A stretch of 50,790 nucleotides of DNA from Bradymonadales bacterium (lineage in GTDB: Bacteria; Bdellovibrionota; UBA2394), in assembly GCA_007693605.1 (NCBI GenBank), contig REDG01000029.1, positions 1-50,790 of the forward strand, written 5' to 3'. The notes beneath the pieces are model-generated. The model was not told where the DNA came from and did not search any database. It worked only from the letters and a program-made list of their open reading frames with translations. Made by a program: the position numbers and the translations under genes. Below are positions 31,074 to 40,662 of this stretch, one piece after another (the stretch's first letter is position 1; the number at the start of each line of letters is the position of its first letter).

Positions 31074-31650
31074 GAGATGGCTGTCTTTTGTGATTCTTCC
31101 CCCCTTGATTGCGGCATGCACAAGTGATGGGCAGATCGCGAAAGAGGTGGAGCTTGTGGAGGCCACCACTTTAGCTCGAGGAGAGATTCATCCTGAGATT
31201 GGCGATCTCGTGCCGGACTTTCAGCTGAGAGATATTGAGGGGCGCCCTTTTCGACTATCAGATTTTTCCGGCCAACTCGTGTTGCTTAATTTTTGGGCTA
31301 CCTGGTGCCCTCCCTGTATCTACGAGAAGCCAAGGCTGGAGCTGTTAAACCGCCGTTTTCGTACTCGAAATTTTCAGCTCATTTCGATCTCGGTTGATGA
31401 CAGTAGTTCTGAGATTCGAGACTTTCTTGATCGGCTGAATCCCAAACCCAGCTCCCTGATTCTTCATGATCCAGGCCGACTGGTGACAGAGGGCTTCTAT
31501 GGCATCAGCATGTTTCCTGAAACCTATGTCATTGGCCCAGATCGTCGGCTTTTGAAAAAATTTGTTGGTCCGGTCGATTGGTCAAATCCCATTGTCGCCG
31601 AAGAAATGGAGCTCTTGTTGGCTCAGAAGGAGAGCCTTGGTAGCGATTAA
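31033..31650 (+). CDS. TlpA/ResA-like thioredoxin-fold lipoprotein
   Basis: A predicted envelope thiol-disulfide oxidoreductase. N-terminal basic stretch and hydrophobic segment end in LIAAC (Cys29), a lipobox, so the protein is probably a lipoprotein facing the periplasm. The thioredoxin-like domain begins near residue 55, with active site WATWCPPC (Cys92, Cys95) and the cis-Pro loop SMFPETYVIGP. Such proteins reduce cytochrome c maturation or other periplasmic substrates; the partner is unknown. GTG 31033 lies inside rplQ (41-nt overlap); no later start preserves the signal peptide. 205 aa. Confidence 0.8.
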   Translation: MSLIKRRKKPSLHKRWLSFVILPPLIAACTSDGQIAKEVELVEATTLARGEIHPEIGDLVPDFQLRDIEGRPFRLSDFSGQLVLLNFWATWCPPCIYEKPRLELLNRRFRTRNFQLISISVDDSSSEIRDFLDRLNPKPSSLILHDPGRLVTEGFYGISMFPETYVIGPDRRLLKKFVGPVDWSNPIVAEEMELLLAQKESLGSD

Positions 31651-31778
31651 GCCTCAATTTGAAGTTTTTTGGGGAAATTTTTTGCAGAATTTCAATCGGG
31701 CCGGAGCTAAATCTTGAGTAAAATCAAATATTTCTCTCGTCATACCGGAAAACAGATGATAGTTCTGAGGTGGGTGCT

Positions 31779-32219
31779 ATGGGGAAAAAAACCTCAAGGA
31801 AGCGATCGTCTCGCAAGGTGGGGGAGTCTGGGATGACAGAATCAGTGGTGTCTGAAGATGCCGTCGAGCCAAGAATAGCCAAATCGAACCGCATTGAAAT
31901 CTGTAAGTTTGCTGGATGTTTTGATATGGCGACGGTCGGGGGCTTTTGCCGTCTTCACTACTTGGCAAGCTGGAAAAAGATGAAGTCCAAGGAGGCAAAG
32001 AAGAAGGGGAAAGACCTGAAGAGCTATCTCGCCGAGCTTTCCACTCGATTTCCAGAGGAGTTCATGGAGAAACTTAAGAGTGATATCGAGGAGCTCTCAA
32101 CAGAGGCCTCGACTACTACTAGCTCGGAATCTGAAGAGAAAAGCGCCTTTGAGCCTCCAGAGGCAGGTGACGAGGACATCGATACGATCATTCGAGGAAT
32201 CCGAGTAGAGGACTTTTAG
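31779..32219 (+). CDS. Small Cys/His-cluster protein with basic and acidic ends
   Basis: Family not recognised. The 146-aa protein starts with a basic tail (MGKKTSRKRSSRK), then has a compact cluster Cys42-x4-Cys47-x9-Cys57-x2-His60 (ICKFAGCFDMATVGGFCRLH), a Lys-rich helix (SWKKMKSKEAKKKGKD) and an acidic Ser/Glu-rich C-terminal half. The cluster looks like a small zinc knuckle for nucleic-acid or protein binding; that is an inference. ATG 31779 is preferred (TGAGG 8 nt upstream) over GTG 31770. Confidence 0.7.
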   Translation: MGKKTSRKRSSRKVGESGMTESVVSEDAVEPRIAKSNRIEICKFAGCFDMATVGGFCRLHYLASWKKMKSKEAKKKGKDLKSYLAELSTRFPEEFMEKLKSDIEELSTEASTTTSSESEEKSAFEPPEAGDEDIDTIIRGIRVEDF

Positions 32220-32297
32220 GCCCTCTAGGACCCTCAAAATGCCGGACTAAAAAGCGTTTATCAATCTCATAAAGTGGTCTAAAGCTCTTTTGCCACT

Positions 32298-33050
32298 ATG
32301 TCAGAAGCAAGAGTTCATGTTTATCTCGCCCAGTTGGGCTTGGGGTCTCGACGAGAGATTGAGGATCAGATTCGTCTGGGCCGTGTGAAGGTAAATGGCA
32401 AAATTGCAAAACTAGGACAAAAGGTTGATCCTCAACAAGATCAGTTGAGCTATCGATCTCGTTTGATTCCCCCGTCGAAAGCTCGGCAAAACCTCCAACT
32501 CGTTCTCTTGCATAAGCCCAAAGGCGTGATCTCGAGCCTCAAAGATCCTCAAGGAAGGATGGGCGTTGTGGACCTCTTGCCTCGACGATTCTCTCATCTC
32601 TACCCGGTGGGTCGATTGGATCTTCAGTCGGAAGGCCTGATATTGCTCACCAACGACGGGGACTTGGCGCTTCGATTGACTCATCCTCGCTATGAGGTTC
32701 CCAAGGTCTATGAAGTGAAGTTGCGCGGAAATTTGGATCCTAAAAAGATCGAACATCTCGAAAAGGGTGTTCGGGTCGGAAATGAAAAGTGGAAAGGGGT
32801 CCGAATACTCGATCTAAAGGAAGTGACGAGATCAGGAGTTCCAAAGTTTAAATTGCAGATAGAAATTAAAGAGGGCAAGAACCGACATATTCGAAAGCTG
32901 TTCGAGGCGCTTTCCTGTCGTGTGATTGAACTAAAGAGATTGAAGGTTGGTCCGTTAAGCCTGAAAGGGATTCCAAGAGGGGGTTATAAAGTTCTCTCCG
33001 ACTCTCAACGACAGCGATTGAGACGCGACCTCGGGATGGAGGAGGCTTGA
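32298..33050 (+). CDS. 23S rRNA pseudouridine synthase, RluB/RsuA family
   Basis: Isomerises a uridine of rRNA to pseudouridine. An N-terminal S4 RNA-binding domain (VHVYLAQLGLGSRREIEDQI, residues about 5-60) precedes the RsuA-type catalytic domain with HKPKGVISSLKD, the motif GRLDLQSEGLILLTNDGDL containing the catalytic Asp108, and GKNRHIRKLFEALSCRVIEL. Sequence style and length (250 aa) favour RluB over RsuA/RluE. Its stop overlaps the rimO start by 4 nt (TTGA). Confidence 0.88.
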   Translation: MSEARVHVYLAQLGLGSRREIEDQIRLGRVKVNGKIAKLGQKVDPQQDQLSYRSRLIPPSKARQNLQLVLLHKPKGVISSLKDPQGRMGVVDLLPRRFSHLYPVGRLDLQSEGLILLTNDGDLALRLTHPRYEVPKVYEVKLRGNLDPKKIEHLEKGVRVGNEKWKGVRILDLKEVTRSGVPKFKLQIEIKEGKNRHIRKLFEALSCRVIELKRLKVGPLSLKGIPRGGYKVLSDSQRQRLRRDLGMEEA

Positions 33051-34444
33051 GTCGATCGAAGATTGGTTTTGTGAGCTTGGGCTGCCCCAAAAACCTTGTG
33101 GACACAGAGGCGATGATTCAGGCGGTTTCGGCCAAGCGCTTTGTCGTCACGGGCAATCAAGATGAGGCCGATATGGTTGTGATTAACACCTGTGGCTTTT
33201 TGGACCCCGCAAAACGGGAATCTATGGATACGATTTCAGAGTTTGTAGAAAAGAAGAAGCTGGGTCGGCTGAAGGCGGTCGTGGTGGCAGGCTGCATGAC
33301 GGAGCGCTACCTAGAGCCGATGCAAAAGACCTTTCCAGAAGTCGATGCCTTCATTCGTACAGGCGACTTCTCAAAGCTTCCGGAGATTGCTGAACGACTT
33401 GAGTCACAAGAACGGCTCGATCAGCGGCTAAGCTTGATTGGGGAAGACGCTCCTCAGCTTCAAGGTCACAGCGAGCTTCCTGACTTCGTGAGCCGTGCTG
33501 GAGGTCTTAGACCCTTTGCTTATGTCAAAATATCTGAAGGCTGCAATCGTAAGTGCAGTTTCTGCATCATTCCCAAACTTCGAGGCCGACATCACTCTCG
33601 ATCTATAGACGGCATCTTGGATGAAGTTCATCAATTAGTCGGCTCTGGGGTGAGAGAGTTGATCTTGATCGCTCAAGACTTGACGAGCTACGGACGAGAT
33701 CGTCCAGAAAAACAAGGGCTCTTTGAGCTCTTATCGGAACTCGAGAAAGTAGAAGGCTTAGAGTGGTATCGCTTGATGTACAATTACCCCAAGTTTTTTC
33801 ATGATGACCTCATAGACCTTTTGTCGAATTCAGAGAAGTTCACGGGATATGTGGACATTCCCCTTCAACATATCAGCGATAGAATTCTGCGACGGATGAA
33901 CCGCCCCGAGAAGTCGCAAGAGGTGCGACGACTGATCTCTTCCCTTCGTTCGCGCATCTCGAAGCTTTCTTTAAGAACAACCTTGATGGTCGGATTTCCT
34001 GGAGAAACAGAGGCTGACTTTTTAGACCTTCTCGATTTTGTGAGAGAATCTGAGTTTGATCATTTGGGGGCCTTCACTTACTTTCCTGAGCAAGGCACGC
34101 CGAGCGCAAACTTCTCGGATCAAATCGATCAGGTGGTGAAGGAAGAACGATACGGTCGTTTGATGGAGCTTCAGCAGGGGATTCAACAGGAAAAATTGGA
34201 AGCATTTCGTGGAACGAGTTTGGATGTTCGAGTGGACAGTTTAAGCAGCGAATCAAATCGGCGTGGATTTCGCTATTTGGGGCGACACTCGGGCCAGGCG
34301 CCAGAGATTGATGGGCTTGTTTATCTGGAGTCCGCACAAGCCTTAGAGATCGGAAGCTTGGTTCGTGCGAAAGTGAAAGATATCGTTGCCCCTTACGATT
34401 TACTTGTTAAAGTTTCTCAGGCCTCGTTAAAGCTTGCTTGTTGA
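33047..34444 (+). CDS. rimO: Ribosomal protein S12 methylthiotransferase RimO
   Basis: Radical-SAM enzyme that adds a methylthio group to an Asp of S12. Three N-terminal cluster cysteines are in SLGCPKNLVDTE, NTCGFLDPAKRE and AGCMTERYLEP. The radical-SAM cluster is SEGCNRKCSFCIIPKLRGRH near residue 165, and the C-terminus carries a TRAM domain. The SLGCPKN-VDTE start and length of 465 aa mark RimO rather than MiaB. TTG start coupled to the upstream pseudouridine synthase, with GGAGG just before it; both enzymes modify the ribosome. Confidence 0.93.
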   Translation: MSRSKIGFVSLGCPKNLVDTEAMIQAVSAKRFVVTGNQDEADMVVINTCGFLDPAKRESMDTISEFVEKKKLGRLKAVVVAGCMTERYLEPMQKTFPEVDAFIRTGDFSKLPEIAERLESQERLDQRLSLIGEDAPQLQGHSELPDFVSRAGGLRPFAYVKISEGCNRKCSFCIIPKLRGRHHSRSIDGILDEVHQLVGSGVRELILIAQDLTSYGRDRPEKQGLFELLSELEKVEGLEWYRLMYNYPKFFHDDLIDLLSNSEKFTGYVDIPLQHISDRILRRMNRPEKSQEVRRLISSLRSRISKLSLRTTLMVGFPGETEADFLDLLDFVRESEFDHLGAFTYFPEQGTPSANFSDQIDQVVKEERYGRLMELQQGIQQEKLEAFRGTSLDVRVDSLSSESNRRGFRYLGRHSGQAPEIDGLVYLESAQALEIGSLVRAKVKDIVAPYDLLVKVSQASLKLAC

Positions 34445-34461
34445 GGGCAAAAGGAGAACTC

Positions 34462-35112
34462 GTGTTTGGACTTGTAAGAAGGTATCTTTTGCTTGGGGTG
34501 TTCACCATCGCCCCCTTTGCCCTGACAATCTATATTGTTCTTCTTATTGGAGGCTGGTTTGACTCTCAGTTTCAGGCCTTTATTGAAATGTTTACAGAGA
34601 GATATTTTGGTGTCAGGCGGACCATCCCTGGGCTTGGGATCATCATTGGGCTGAGCATTATTTTTGTTGTTGGGGCCATCGCTCCAAGCTTTCTGGGAAA
34701 GCAGGCTCTGGCGATTTCAGAAGCGGTGATGCGCCGCATTCCTTTGGCAAAGGTCATATATTCAGCGGCTCGACAGGTTCTCGATGCGATTTCTAAACCG
34801 GGCGGGGAGAAATTCAGTCGCGTCGTGATGCTGCCATTTTTCAAGGACGGGTTGTATGTCATTGGTTTTGTAACTCAAGAGTCAAAGGCCTCTTGGGTCC
34901 CCACTCAGGGTGATCACCGTATGGCTGTTTTCGTGCCGACAACGCCGAATCCCACTTCGGGTTATCTGGTTTTCGTCGATCCCAAAGACAGTATTCCTTT
35001 GACTTTAAGCGTAGAGGAGGGTCTCAAGGTGGTGATTTCGGGGGCTCTAGCCAAACCTGACTACCTAGCCCAGGCCGAACTGAAGACCCAGTCTGAAGAA
35101 AAACCATCCTAA
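34462..35112 (+). CDS. DUF502 family membrane protein
   Basis: Two N-terminal hydrophobic segments (GVFTIAPFALTIYIVLLIGG and IPGLGIIIGLSIIFVVGAIA) are followed by the conserved soluble part with PLAKVIYSAARQV, VVMLPFFKDGLYVIGFVTQE and VFVPTTPNPTSGYLVFV, typical of DUF502. Function is not established. GTG 34462 is chosen (AGGAG 5 nt upstream; 216 aa) over an upstream TTG at 34438 that overlaps rimO. Confidence 0.85.
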   Translation: MFGLVRRYLLLGVFTIAPFALTIYIVLLIGGWFDSQFQAFIEMFTERYFGVRRTIPGLGIIIGLSIIFVVGAIAPSFLGKQALAISEAVMRRIPLAKVIYSAARQVLDAISKPGGEKFSRVVMLPFFKDGLYVIGFVTQESKASWVPTQGDHRMAVFVPTTPNPTSGYLVFVDPKDSIPLTLSVEEGLKVVISGALAKPDYLAQAELKTQSEEKPS

Positions 35113-35142
35113 AATCAGATCCTTATCTCTGGGGCTCCCCTT

Positions 35143-35178
35143 TTGACACAAAGCATCATAAAATAAGACTAGGGTGCG
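35143..35178 (+). promoter_or_regulatory. Candidate promoter of the flagellin-like gene
   Basis: TTGACA at 35143-35148 is a perfect -35; the following A/T-rich stretch has only poor -10 candidates (TAAGAC at 15-nt spacing). Located in the 61-nt gap after the DUF502 gene, it would give the downstream gene its own transcript. Confidence 0.3.
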
Positions 35179-35197
35179 GGTAGGGATTAAACAGATT

Positions 35198-36010
35198 ATG
35201 ATCACTTACGATCGGGAGGACTTGTGGCCTCATCGGAAGGCCTCGTCTTCGGAGTTCCGTCCGAGAAAGAAAAAGCAGAAAAAGGCGGCTGTCGGCGAGA
35301 CATTGACCGAACGACCCGAAGGAGAAATGGGGCTGCTTTGGGATGCGATGCAGTTTGTGTATCATCTAAGAAAGAGCTTTGTTGAGCTTGAAGAGTCCTT
35401 TGCTCGCATTAAGTTTTTGACGAAAAAGGCTTGCGATCACAATATCAATGACAGTGACCGCGCCTTGATCAATCGGCAGTACCAGTCCGCACTGAAGTCT
35501 TACGATCAGTCGATTCAAGAGATCAAGGTGATGGGAGTTCCCTTCTTTACGGGGGAATACGATGAAAACCCTAAGGTTTTCTCTCTTTCTGAAAAGTCCG
35601 ATCAGGAAGAGCAGATGGAGATGAAGATTGCATCTGCCAGCTGGAGTTCTGAGAAGCTGGGGTTAAAGAAAACTCGGCTCGACAACTTTGTGAACGCAAG
35701 AAAGACAGAGTCTGCGGTAGAAAAGGCCCTTCAGAGCTTTCAGGGATTCAGAGATTATATATCGGCTAAAGAGTCTTATCTTGATGTCTATCGGAACAAG
35801 CTCGAAATGCCCCCACCAGACTTTGAAGCTCAGAGCTCCGGAAAGCTGATTAACTCCAACGAACACGACGAGATTGTTTCAGACGAGTCCGATGAATTTG
35901 AAGAGCTTATCAATTATGATGTTCGATATCATCGCATTCGAGAGAGGCAAGAAGCTCTTGCCAGGCGAACCAATCGGACTGCTGGAATTCTTTTGAATCT
36001 GTTTAGCTGA
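35198..36010 (+). CDS. Flagellin-like helical protein (degenerate flagellin homologue)
   Basis: A 270-aa protein with no signal peptide. After a basic head (RPRKKKQKK) residues about 60-119 follow the pattern of the flagellin N-domain: an amphipathic helix, then HNINDSDRALINRQYQSALK (compare the family's NGT-sDsDR-aiq-Ei-qL) and FFTG where flagellins have FNG. Residues about 145-210 resemble the C-domain (SASWSSEKLGLKK; SAKESYLDVYRNKLE, compare Ra-LGA-qNRLe). The end RRTNRTAGILLNLFS resembles ANQ-p-vLsLL. The first 40-50 residues of true flagellins are missing. The match is by eye. ATG 35198 is preferred over GTG 35174. Confidence 0.55.
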   Translation: MITYDREDLWPHRKASSSEFRPRKKKQKKAAVGETLTERPEGEMGLLWDAMQFVYHLRKSFVELEESFARIKFLTKKACDHNINDSDRALINRQYQSALKSYDQSIQEIKVMGVPFFTGEYDENPKVFSLSEKSDQEEQMEMKIASASWSSEKLGLKKTRLDNFVNARKTESAVEKALQSFQGFRDYISAKESYLDVYRNKLEMPPPDFEAQSSGKLINSNEHDEIVSDESDEFEELINYDVRYHRIRERQEALARRTNRTAGILLNLFS

Positions 36011-36011
36011 C

Positions 36012-36058
36012 AGACTCACCCATCGAGTCTATTTCGAGACAGGGGCTTGGCCGCCCCT
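36012..36058. terminator. Paired hairpins between convergent genes
   Basis: The 69-nt space between the flagellin-like gene (+) and clpX (-) contains AGACTC-acccatc-GAGTCT (36012-36030) and AGGGGC-ttggcc-GCCCCT (36041-36058), both perfect 6-bp stems. T-runs are short or absent on either side, so termination in both directions is inferred mainly from the convergent layout. Confidence 0.4.
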
Positions 36059-36079
36059 CTCCGCTGATGAAATGGACCC

Positions 36080-37339
36080 CTAAGCTGACTCGGCCTCTGA
36101 TTTTTCCATCAAGAGAATCGGAGCCTCTTTCTTGTTCACCACATCCTCGTTGACGATGACCTCTTTGACATCTGTTCGAGACGGAATCTCATACATGATA
36201 TCAATCATGGCATCCTCTAGGATCGCTCGTAGCCCGCGAGCCCCGCTCTTTCTTCTAAGAGCCTCCTTCGCGACTGCCCGCAAGGCGTCCTCTGTGAATT
36301 TGAGCTTCACATTCTCCAGCTGGAAGAGCTTCTGATACTGACGAATAATGGCATTCTTCGGCTTTCGGAGGATGTCGATCAAAGACTCCTCGTCGAGCTC
36401 TCTAAGGGTGGCACAAACCGGAATTCGTCCGATGAATTCGGGGATCAATCCAAACTTGACAAGATCGCCTGGCTCAAGCTTTTCCAAAAGATCTCCAACC
36501 TTTCGATCTTTCTTTGACTCAATCTTCGCCCCGAATCCCATTGATTTCGATCCGATTCTTCTTTGAATGACCTCGTCTAAGCCTACAAAGGCACCTCCAC
36601 AAATGAACAATATGTTGGTGGTGTCGACCTTTAGAAACTCTTGTTGAGGATGCTTTCTCCCCCCCTTAGGAGGAACATTCGCTAAGGTTCCCTCAATAAT
36701 TTTTAGAAGCGCCTGCTGCACGCCCTCACCGCTAACATCACGAGTGATGCTGGGGTTTTCGCCCTTACGAGAGATCTTGTCGATCTCATCAATATAGACA
36801 ATTCCTCTTTGAGCCTTCTCGACATCATAGTCAGCCGATTGAAGCAGGTTCAAAATGATGTTTTCAACATCCTCTCCGACATAGCCGGCCTCTGTTAAAG
36901 TGGTGGCATCCACTATGGTAAAGGGAACCTTTAAGAGGCGCGCGAGAGTTTGGGCCAACAGAGTTTTACCACTTCCGGTTGGTCCAATCAGCAAGATGTT
37001 GCTCTTTTGAAGTTCAACATCGTCCTTCGAGCTTGGTTTCGCGTTGATTCTCTTGTAGTGGTTGTGAACGGCTACCGACAATATTCTCTTAGCCCGCTCT
37101 TGCCCAATCACATAGTCGTCCAAGACCTTCTTAATCTCTTCTGGCTTAGGAACTTTGGATGTTTCTGAAGGAGAGTCTGTGGCATCATATTCCTCCGCAA
37201 TGATGTCATTACAGAGTTCGATGCACTCGTCGCAGATATAGACACTGGGCCCTGCGATTAACTTTTTGACCTCGCTCTGGTGCTTTCCACAGAAAGAACA
37301 GCAAAGATCTACATTGCGATCATCTTCTTTTCGACTCAT
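36080..37339 (-). CDS. clpX: ATP-dependent Clp protease ATPase subunit ClpX
   Basis: Hexameric AAA+ unfoldase feeding ClpP. The N-terminal zinc domain ([17 protein letters not shown] then [10 protein letters not shown]) precedes Walker [13 protein letters not shown], Walker [11 protein letters not shown], and the C-domain [16 protein letters not shown]. Length 419 aa is standard. The ClpP-docking loop reads SMGFGAK instead of the usual IGF tripeptide. It is the last gene of tig-clpP-clpX, 40 nt after clpP. Confidence 0.97.
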   Translation of the reverse strand: MSRKEDDRNVDLCCSFCGKHQSEVKKLIAGPSVYICDECIELCNDIIAEEYDATDSPSETSKVPKPEEIKKVLDDYVIGQERAKRILSVAVHNHYKRINAKPSSKDDVELQKSNILLIGPTGSGKTLLAQTLARLLKVPFTIVDATTLTEAGYVGEDVENIILNLLQSADYDVEKAQRGIVYIDEIDKISRKGENPSITRDVSGEGVQQALLKIIEGTLANVPPKGGRKHPQQEFLKVDTTNILFICGGAFVGLDEVIQRRIGSKSMGFGAKIESKKDRKVGDLLEKLEPGDLVKFGLIPEFIGRIPVCATLRELDEESLIDILRKPKNAIIRQYQKLFQLENVKLKFTEDALRAVAKEALRRKSGARGLRAILEDAMIDIMYEIPSRTDVKEVIVNEDVVNKKEAPILLMEKSEAESA

Positions 37340-37379
37340 CTGGCCCTCCTTTGCATTCGCAAGTCTTCAGCTCGGAAAC

Positions 37380-38009
37380 CTAACTATCTTTCTTCGAATC
37401 TTTCTTAGGTTTCTCTGCGCTCTTCTCAACAATCTTATCAATCAGGCCAAAATCCTTAGCCTTCTGGGCTGTCATAAAATTGTCTCGGTCTGTATGGGTC
37501 ATTATATCACTTACGGGCTGGCCCGTGTGTTTGGCCAGGATCTCGTTCAAAACCTCTCTCATTCGAAGAATCTCTTTTGCGTGAATCTCGATGTCAGAGG
37601 CTTGACCCTGCGCCCCACCAAGGGGTTGATGAATCATGATTCGAGAGTTTGGCAGTGAAAATCTTTTCCCTGGGGCGCCGGCCGTTAACAAAACCGCCCC
37701 CATCGAAGCCGCAAGTCCGGTGCAGATGGTGTTCACATCAGGTCGAATGTATTGCATGGTGTCGTAAACCGCCAGGCCGGAGTCCACTACGCCGCCGGGG
37801 CTGTTGATATACATATAGATATCTAGATCTGGATCTTCAGCCTCCAGAAACAAAAGCTGGGCAATGAGAAGGTTCGCCACCTGATCGTTGATTCCGCTCC
37901 CCAAAAAAATAATTCGATCCTTTAAGAGTCGAGAATAGATGTCGTAGGCGCGTTCGCCTCGAGCAGTTTGCTCCACGACCATTGGGATAAGATTCGATTC
38001 AATTGTCAT
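37380..38009 (-). CDS. clpP: ATP-dependent Clp protease proteolytic subunit ClpP
   Basis: Serine protease tetradecamer. Catalytic residues are in [14 protein letters not shown] (Ser), [14 protein letters not shown] (His) and [10 protein letters not shown] (Asp). The start [20 protein letters not shown] and processing region are typical; 209 aa. A Lys/Asp-rich tail ([10 protein letters not shown]) ends the protein. Only 13 nt separate it from tig, so trigger factor, ClpP and ClpX are co-expressed. Confidence 0.97.
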   Translation of the reverse strand: MTIESNLIPMVVEQTARGERAYDIYSRLLKDRIIFLGSGINDQVANLLIAQLLFLEAEDPDLDIYMYINSPGGVVDSGLAVYDTMQYIRPDVNTICTGLAASMGAVLLTAGAPGKRFSLPNSRIMIHQPLGGAQGQASDIEIHAKEILRMREVLNEILAKHTGQPVSDIMTHTDRDNFMTAQKAKDFGLIDKIVEKSAEKPKKDSKKDS

Positions 38010-38022
38010 AATCAGACCTCTC

Positions 38023-39327
38023 TTATTTCATCCTAGCTTTGGAGAGGGCATAATCAAGCGATTTCTGATCGAGCACATCCATTTTTAGTCGGTCCAATCT
38101 TGAAACCCCCTCCTTCTCGTCTTTCTGCGAGTAATAGCTTCTAATTTCTGCTACACTTATGCCTGAAGACTGAGAGAGCCTTTCAAATCGATCTTCTAGA
38201 TCCTTTTCGGTCACTTCAAGGTTTTGATCTTGGTAAATTTTTTCAAGGATGTAAGAGAGTCTAATTTGTCTTTCAGCAGCTTTTGAAGCTTCTTCTAAAA
38301 GCTTTGGAGAATCTTCCCGAATCTGTTCTTCGCTGAAGCCCCGTTGCATCAGATTCTGAATATGATCTCTCAAGATTCTTTCGGCCATCATCTGTCGATA
38401 GCGAGGGCTGATCTCAAATGGGTATTTGTCTACCAAGCTCTCTCCGACTCGGTCTCGAAGTTCAGCTAAATGTTCCGTTTCAGCGCGAGCGATCAATTCA
38501 TCTTTCAGAATCTCTCTGAAATCGCTAACTCCTTTCGCTTTGGGTTCAATCTTCGCAATGAACTCGTCATTCAGATCGGGAAGTTTGGCTTCTTTGAGAT
38601 CCTTCAGTTCAATCTCGAAATCGAGCTTCTTTCCCCTGACAGTCGCAATCGGATGGGTCTCTCCAAACTGAATTTGGGTCGTGCGTTTTTCGCCGACTTT
38701 CATGCCCAAAAGCACCTTTTCGAAGTCCGGAAGTATCTCTCCCTTTCCAACTCGATATTCTTCGCCTGCCGAGCTTGCCTCTGGCACAGCTTCGTTTTCC
38801 AGACGAGCCTGATAAGAAAACTGAATCTTGTCTCCCTCTTTGACGGCGCGGGTTTCAATAGGGCTTTCAAAGTTTGCAAACTGTTCCCGAATCAATTCAA
38901 TTTGCTTATCCACATCTTTCTCTGTGACTTCTTGTTTGGTGGGCGTCTCTACTTCAATTGTGGAACAGTCGATTTCGGGCATCTCGGGTTTCAGATCAAG
39001 CTCAGCCTCAAACTTAAAGGCCTGACCTTCTTGAGGAGAGTCGGCAGCAATCAGGTTGGGGGGGAGAATCAGCTTTAGTTTGTGCTTTCTGACCAGCTCA
39101 TTCAGGCTATCTGAAATCAACTGCTGACTGACGCTTGAGCTCGCCTGTTCTTGGTAAATCTTTTTGACGACCTGAACGGGAGCTTTGCCCGGACGAAAGC
39201 CATCGATTTTGGCGTGTTTGGCGGCTTCCCTGTAGAATTCATTTAGGTGCTTTTCCACAGTCTCTGGGGGCAGCTCGACGCTGATCTTGGCAGAGACTGA
39301 ACTCGACTTTTCAATGTTTTCTTTCAT
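38023..39327 (-). CDS. tig: Trigger factor
   Basis: Ribosome-bound chaperone and prolyl isomerase that docks on L23. N-domain with the ribosome-binding region ([20 protein letters not shown], where the family signature is GFRxGKxP), PPIase domain around residues 150-235 ([20 protein letters not shown]), and a helical C-domain. ATG 39327 is chosen because the family starts at [20 protein letters not shown]; the frame is open to 39390. 434 aa, normal length. Confidence 0.95.
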   Translation of the reverse strand: MKENIEKSSSVSAKISVELPPETVEKHLNEFYREAAKHAKIDGFRPGKAPVQVVKKIYQEQASSSVSQQLISDSLNELVRKHKLKLILPPNLIAADSPQEGQAFKFEAELDLKPEMPEIDCSTIEVETPTKQEVTEKDVDKQIELIREQFANFESPIETRAVKEGDKIQFSYQARLENEAVPEASSAGEEYRVGKGEILPDFEKVLLGMKVGEKRTTQIQFGETHPIATVRGKKLDFEIELKDLKEAKLPDLNDEFIAKIEPKAKGVSDFREILKDELIARAETEHLAELRDRVGESLVDKYPFEISPRYRQMMAERILRDHIQNLMQRGFSEEQIREDSPKLLEEASKAAERQIRLSYILEKIYQDQNLEVTEKDLEDRFERLSQSSGISVAEIRSYYSQKDEKEGVSRLDRLKMDVLDQKSLDYALSKARMK

Positions 39328-39429
39328 AGCCCTCAGATCTAGCAAATTGGGAGTAAGGGGCAAGCTCGTTTGGAGGGGCCTTAGGCTCAAGGAAAGCTCG
39401 AATTTGAAGCTTTCAGCCTTTCAAAGAAC

Positions 39430-40662
39430 TCAGTCGAAAGCTGGAGACTGGTTTAGGCTCCTTAAGTCCGTTCGGAGGGCTTCAAGCGGAGTCAAAAGCC
39501 CCTGGTCAACGGAGGGGCGGTCCTGTTCGAAGCCTCGGGCCAGTTGAGAAATCGGAGTGAGGTACTTCTGGGAGAGTTCAATGAGCCCATTGGCGTCTGA
39601 AGCTTGGAGGATGGAGGGGTGTTCACGCTTTAGCCAGTGAATCACCTCGAGCTCAAGTTTGGCTTCTTGCAGCTCTGACTTTAAACCTGAAACTAGTCGT
39701 CTGAGGTCTTCCAGATCTTCCTCTCCACTCGTGCTATCTCCGAAGTTCAGCTCCTCAAGGTCAGGCAAAAAGCTCAGAATTCTAGCCCGTCGAAACTGCA
39801 GGTTCTCGGACAGTTGCACTTGTAGTCTAGAAAAGAAATTTCTCTCATGCTCTGACACTTTGTCAGATCGAGCCTCTGCCGCAAGAAGGTCTGATTTGAT
39901 TCTAATAGCTTGGCGCATGGCACCCACGGTAATGCGAGCCGAGTTCTGCATGAGCAACTCGGCGGTGTCAAATCGGTTATTAAAGAGTGCGGTCTCAAGG
40001 GCGGTGATATCGCCGATGGGAGAGGCAGCGTTGATGTCAGCTCCTGCATCCAGAAGCAGGTTTATGGCTTCATGTGTTTCGCTAGAATCTCTACGAGTCG
40101 CCAGAAGCATCAGAGCCGTTCTTCCAAGCTGGCTTCTGGAGTCAAGCGAAACCCCCACTTCAATCAGGCTTCGAAGAGTTTCAATCGACAAAATCTGACT
40201 GTAAGCGGCCCAGGCGTGAAGCGCCGTTTCTCCACGGTTGTTTCTCGCGCTTACATCGACCCCATATTCCTTGAGAGTTCGAATGATGTTTGCGTGGTCG
40301 TAGGTGGCCGCGACATGAATGGCTCGATCTCCAATCAAATTTGGGGCTTCAATCAGTCTCTTCGGTCCGGATGGATCCATCCCTTTAGACTGTTCCAAAA
40401 GCCCGCGCACGAGAGAGTCTTTACCGCTCTCAATCGCCCGATGAAGGGGGCTCTTGTTGTTGGTAAACAACTCAAGTGAAGGAATCCCTACGCTGCTAGA
40501 AAACAAAGCATCCACCAAATCGAGGCGATTGCGGTGGATGGCATCGATGAGGTCTAGATTTAACTTATCCGTTGGGCAGGCAAAGGCGCAGAGAGCGTTC
40601 ATAGAAAGAACAGTTGTGAAAAAGCATTGCAGAACGGGGGTCTTAAAATAGTTTTGTTTCAT
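39430..40662 (-). CDS. Secreted ankyrin-repeat protein
   Basis: A Sec signal peptide is seen (KTPVLQCFFTTVLSMNALCAFA, cleavage likely before CPTDK near residue 29). Residues about 35-260 hold five or six ankyrin repeats (KSPLHRAIESGKDSLVRGLL; GDRAIHVAATYDHANIIRTL; GRTALMLLATRRD; AINLLLDAGADINAAS). The C-terminal 150 residues are helical, with a coiled-coil-like stretch (DLRRLVSGLKSELQEAKLEL). Probably a periplasmic or exported protein-binding scaffold; partner unknown. Separate from the tig operon by a 102-nt gap in the same direction. Confidence 0.8.
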   Translation of the reverse strand: MKQNYFKTPVLQCFFTTVLSMNALCAFACPTDKLNLDLIDAIHRNRLDLVDALFSSSVGIPSLELFTNNKSPLHRAIESGKDSLVRGLLEQSKGMDPSGPKRLIEAPNLIGDRAIHVAATYDHANIIRTLKEYGVDVSARNNRGETALHAWAAYSQILSIETLRSLIEVGVSLDSRSQLGRTALMLLATRRDSSETHEAINLLLDAGADINAASPIGDITALETALFNNRFDTAELLMQNSARITVGAMRQAIRIKSDLLAAEARSDKVSEHERNFFSRLQVQLSENLQFRRARILSFLPDLEELNFGDSTSGEEDLEDLRRLVSGLKSELQEAKLELEVIHWLKREHPSILQASDANGLIELSQKYLTPISQLARGFEQDRPSVDQGLLTPLEALRTDLRSLNQSPAFD

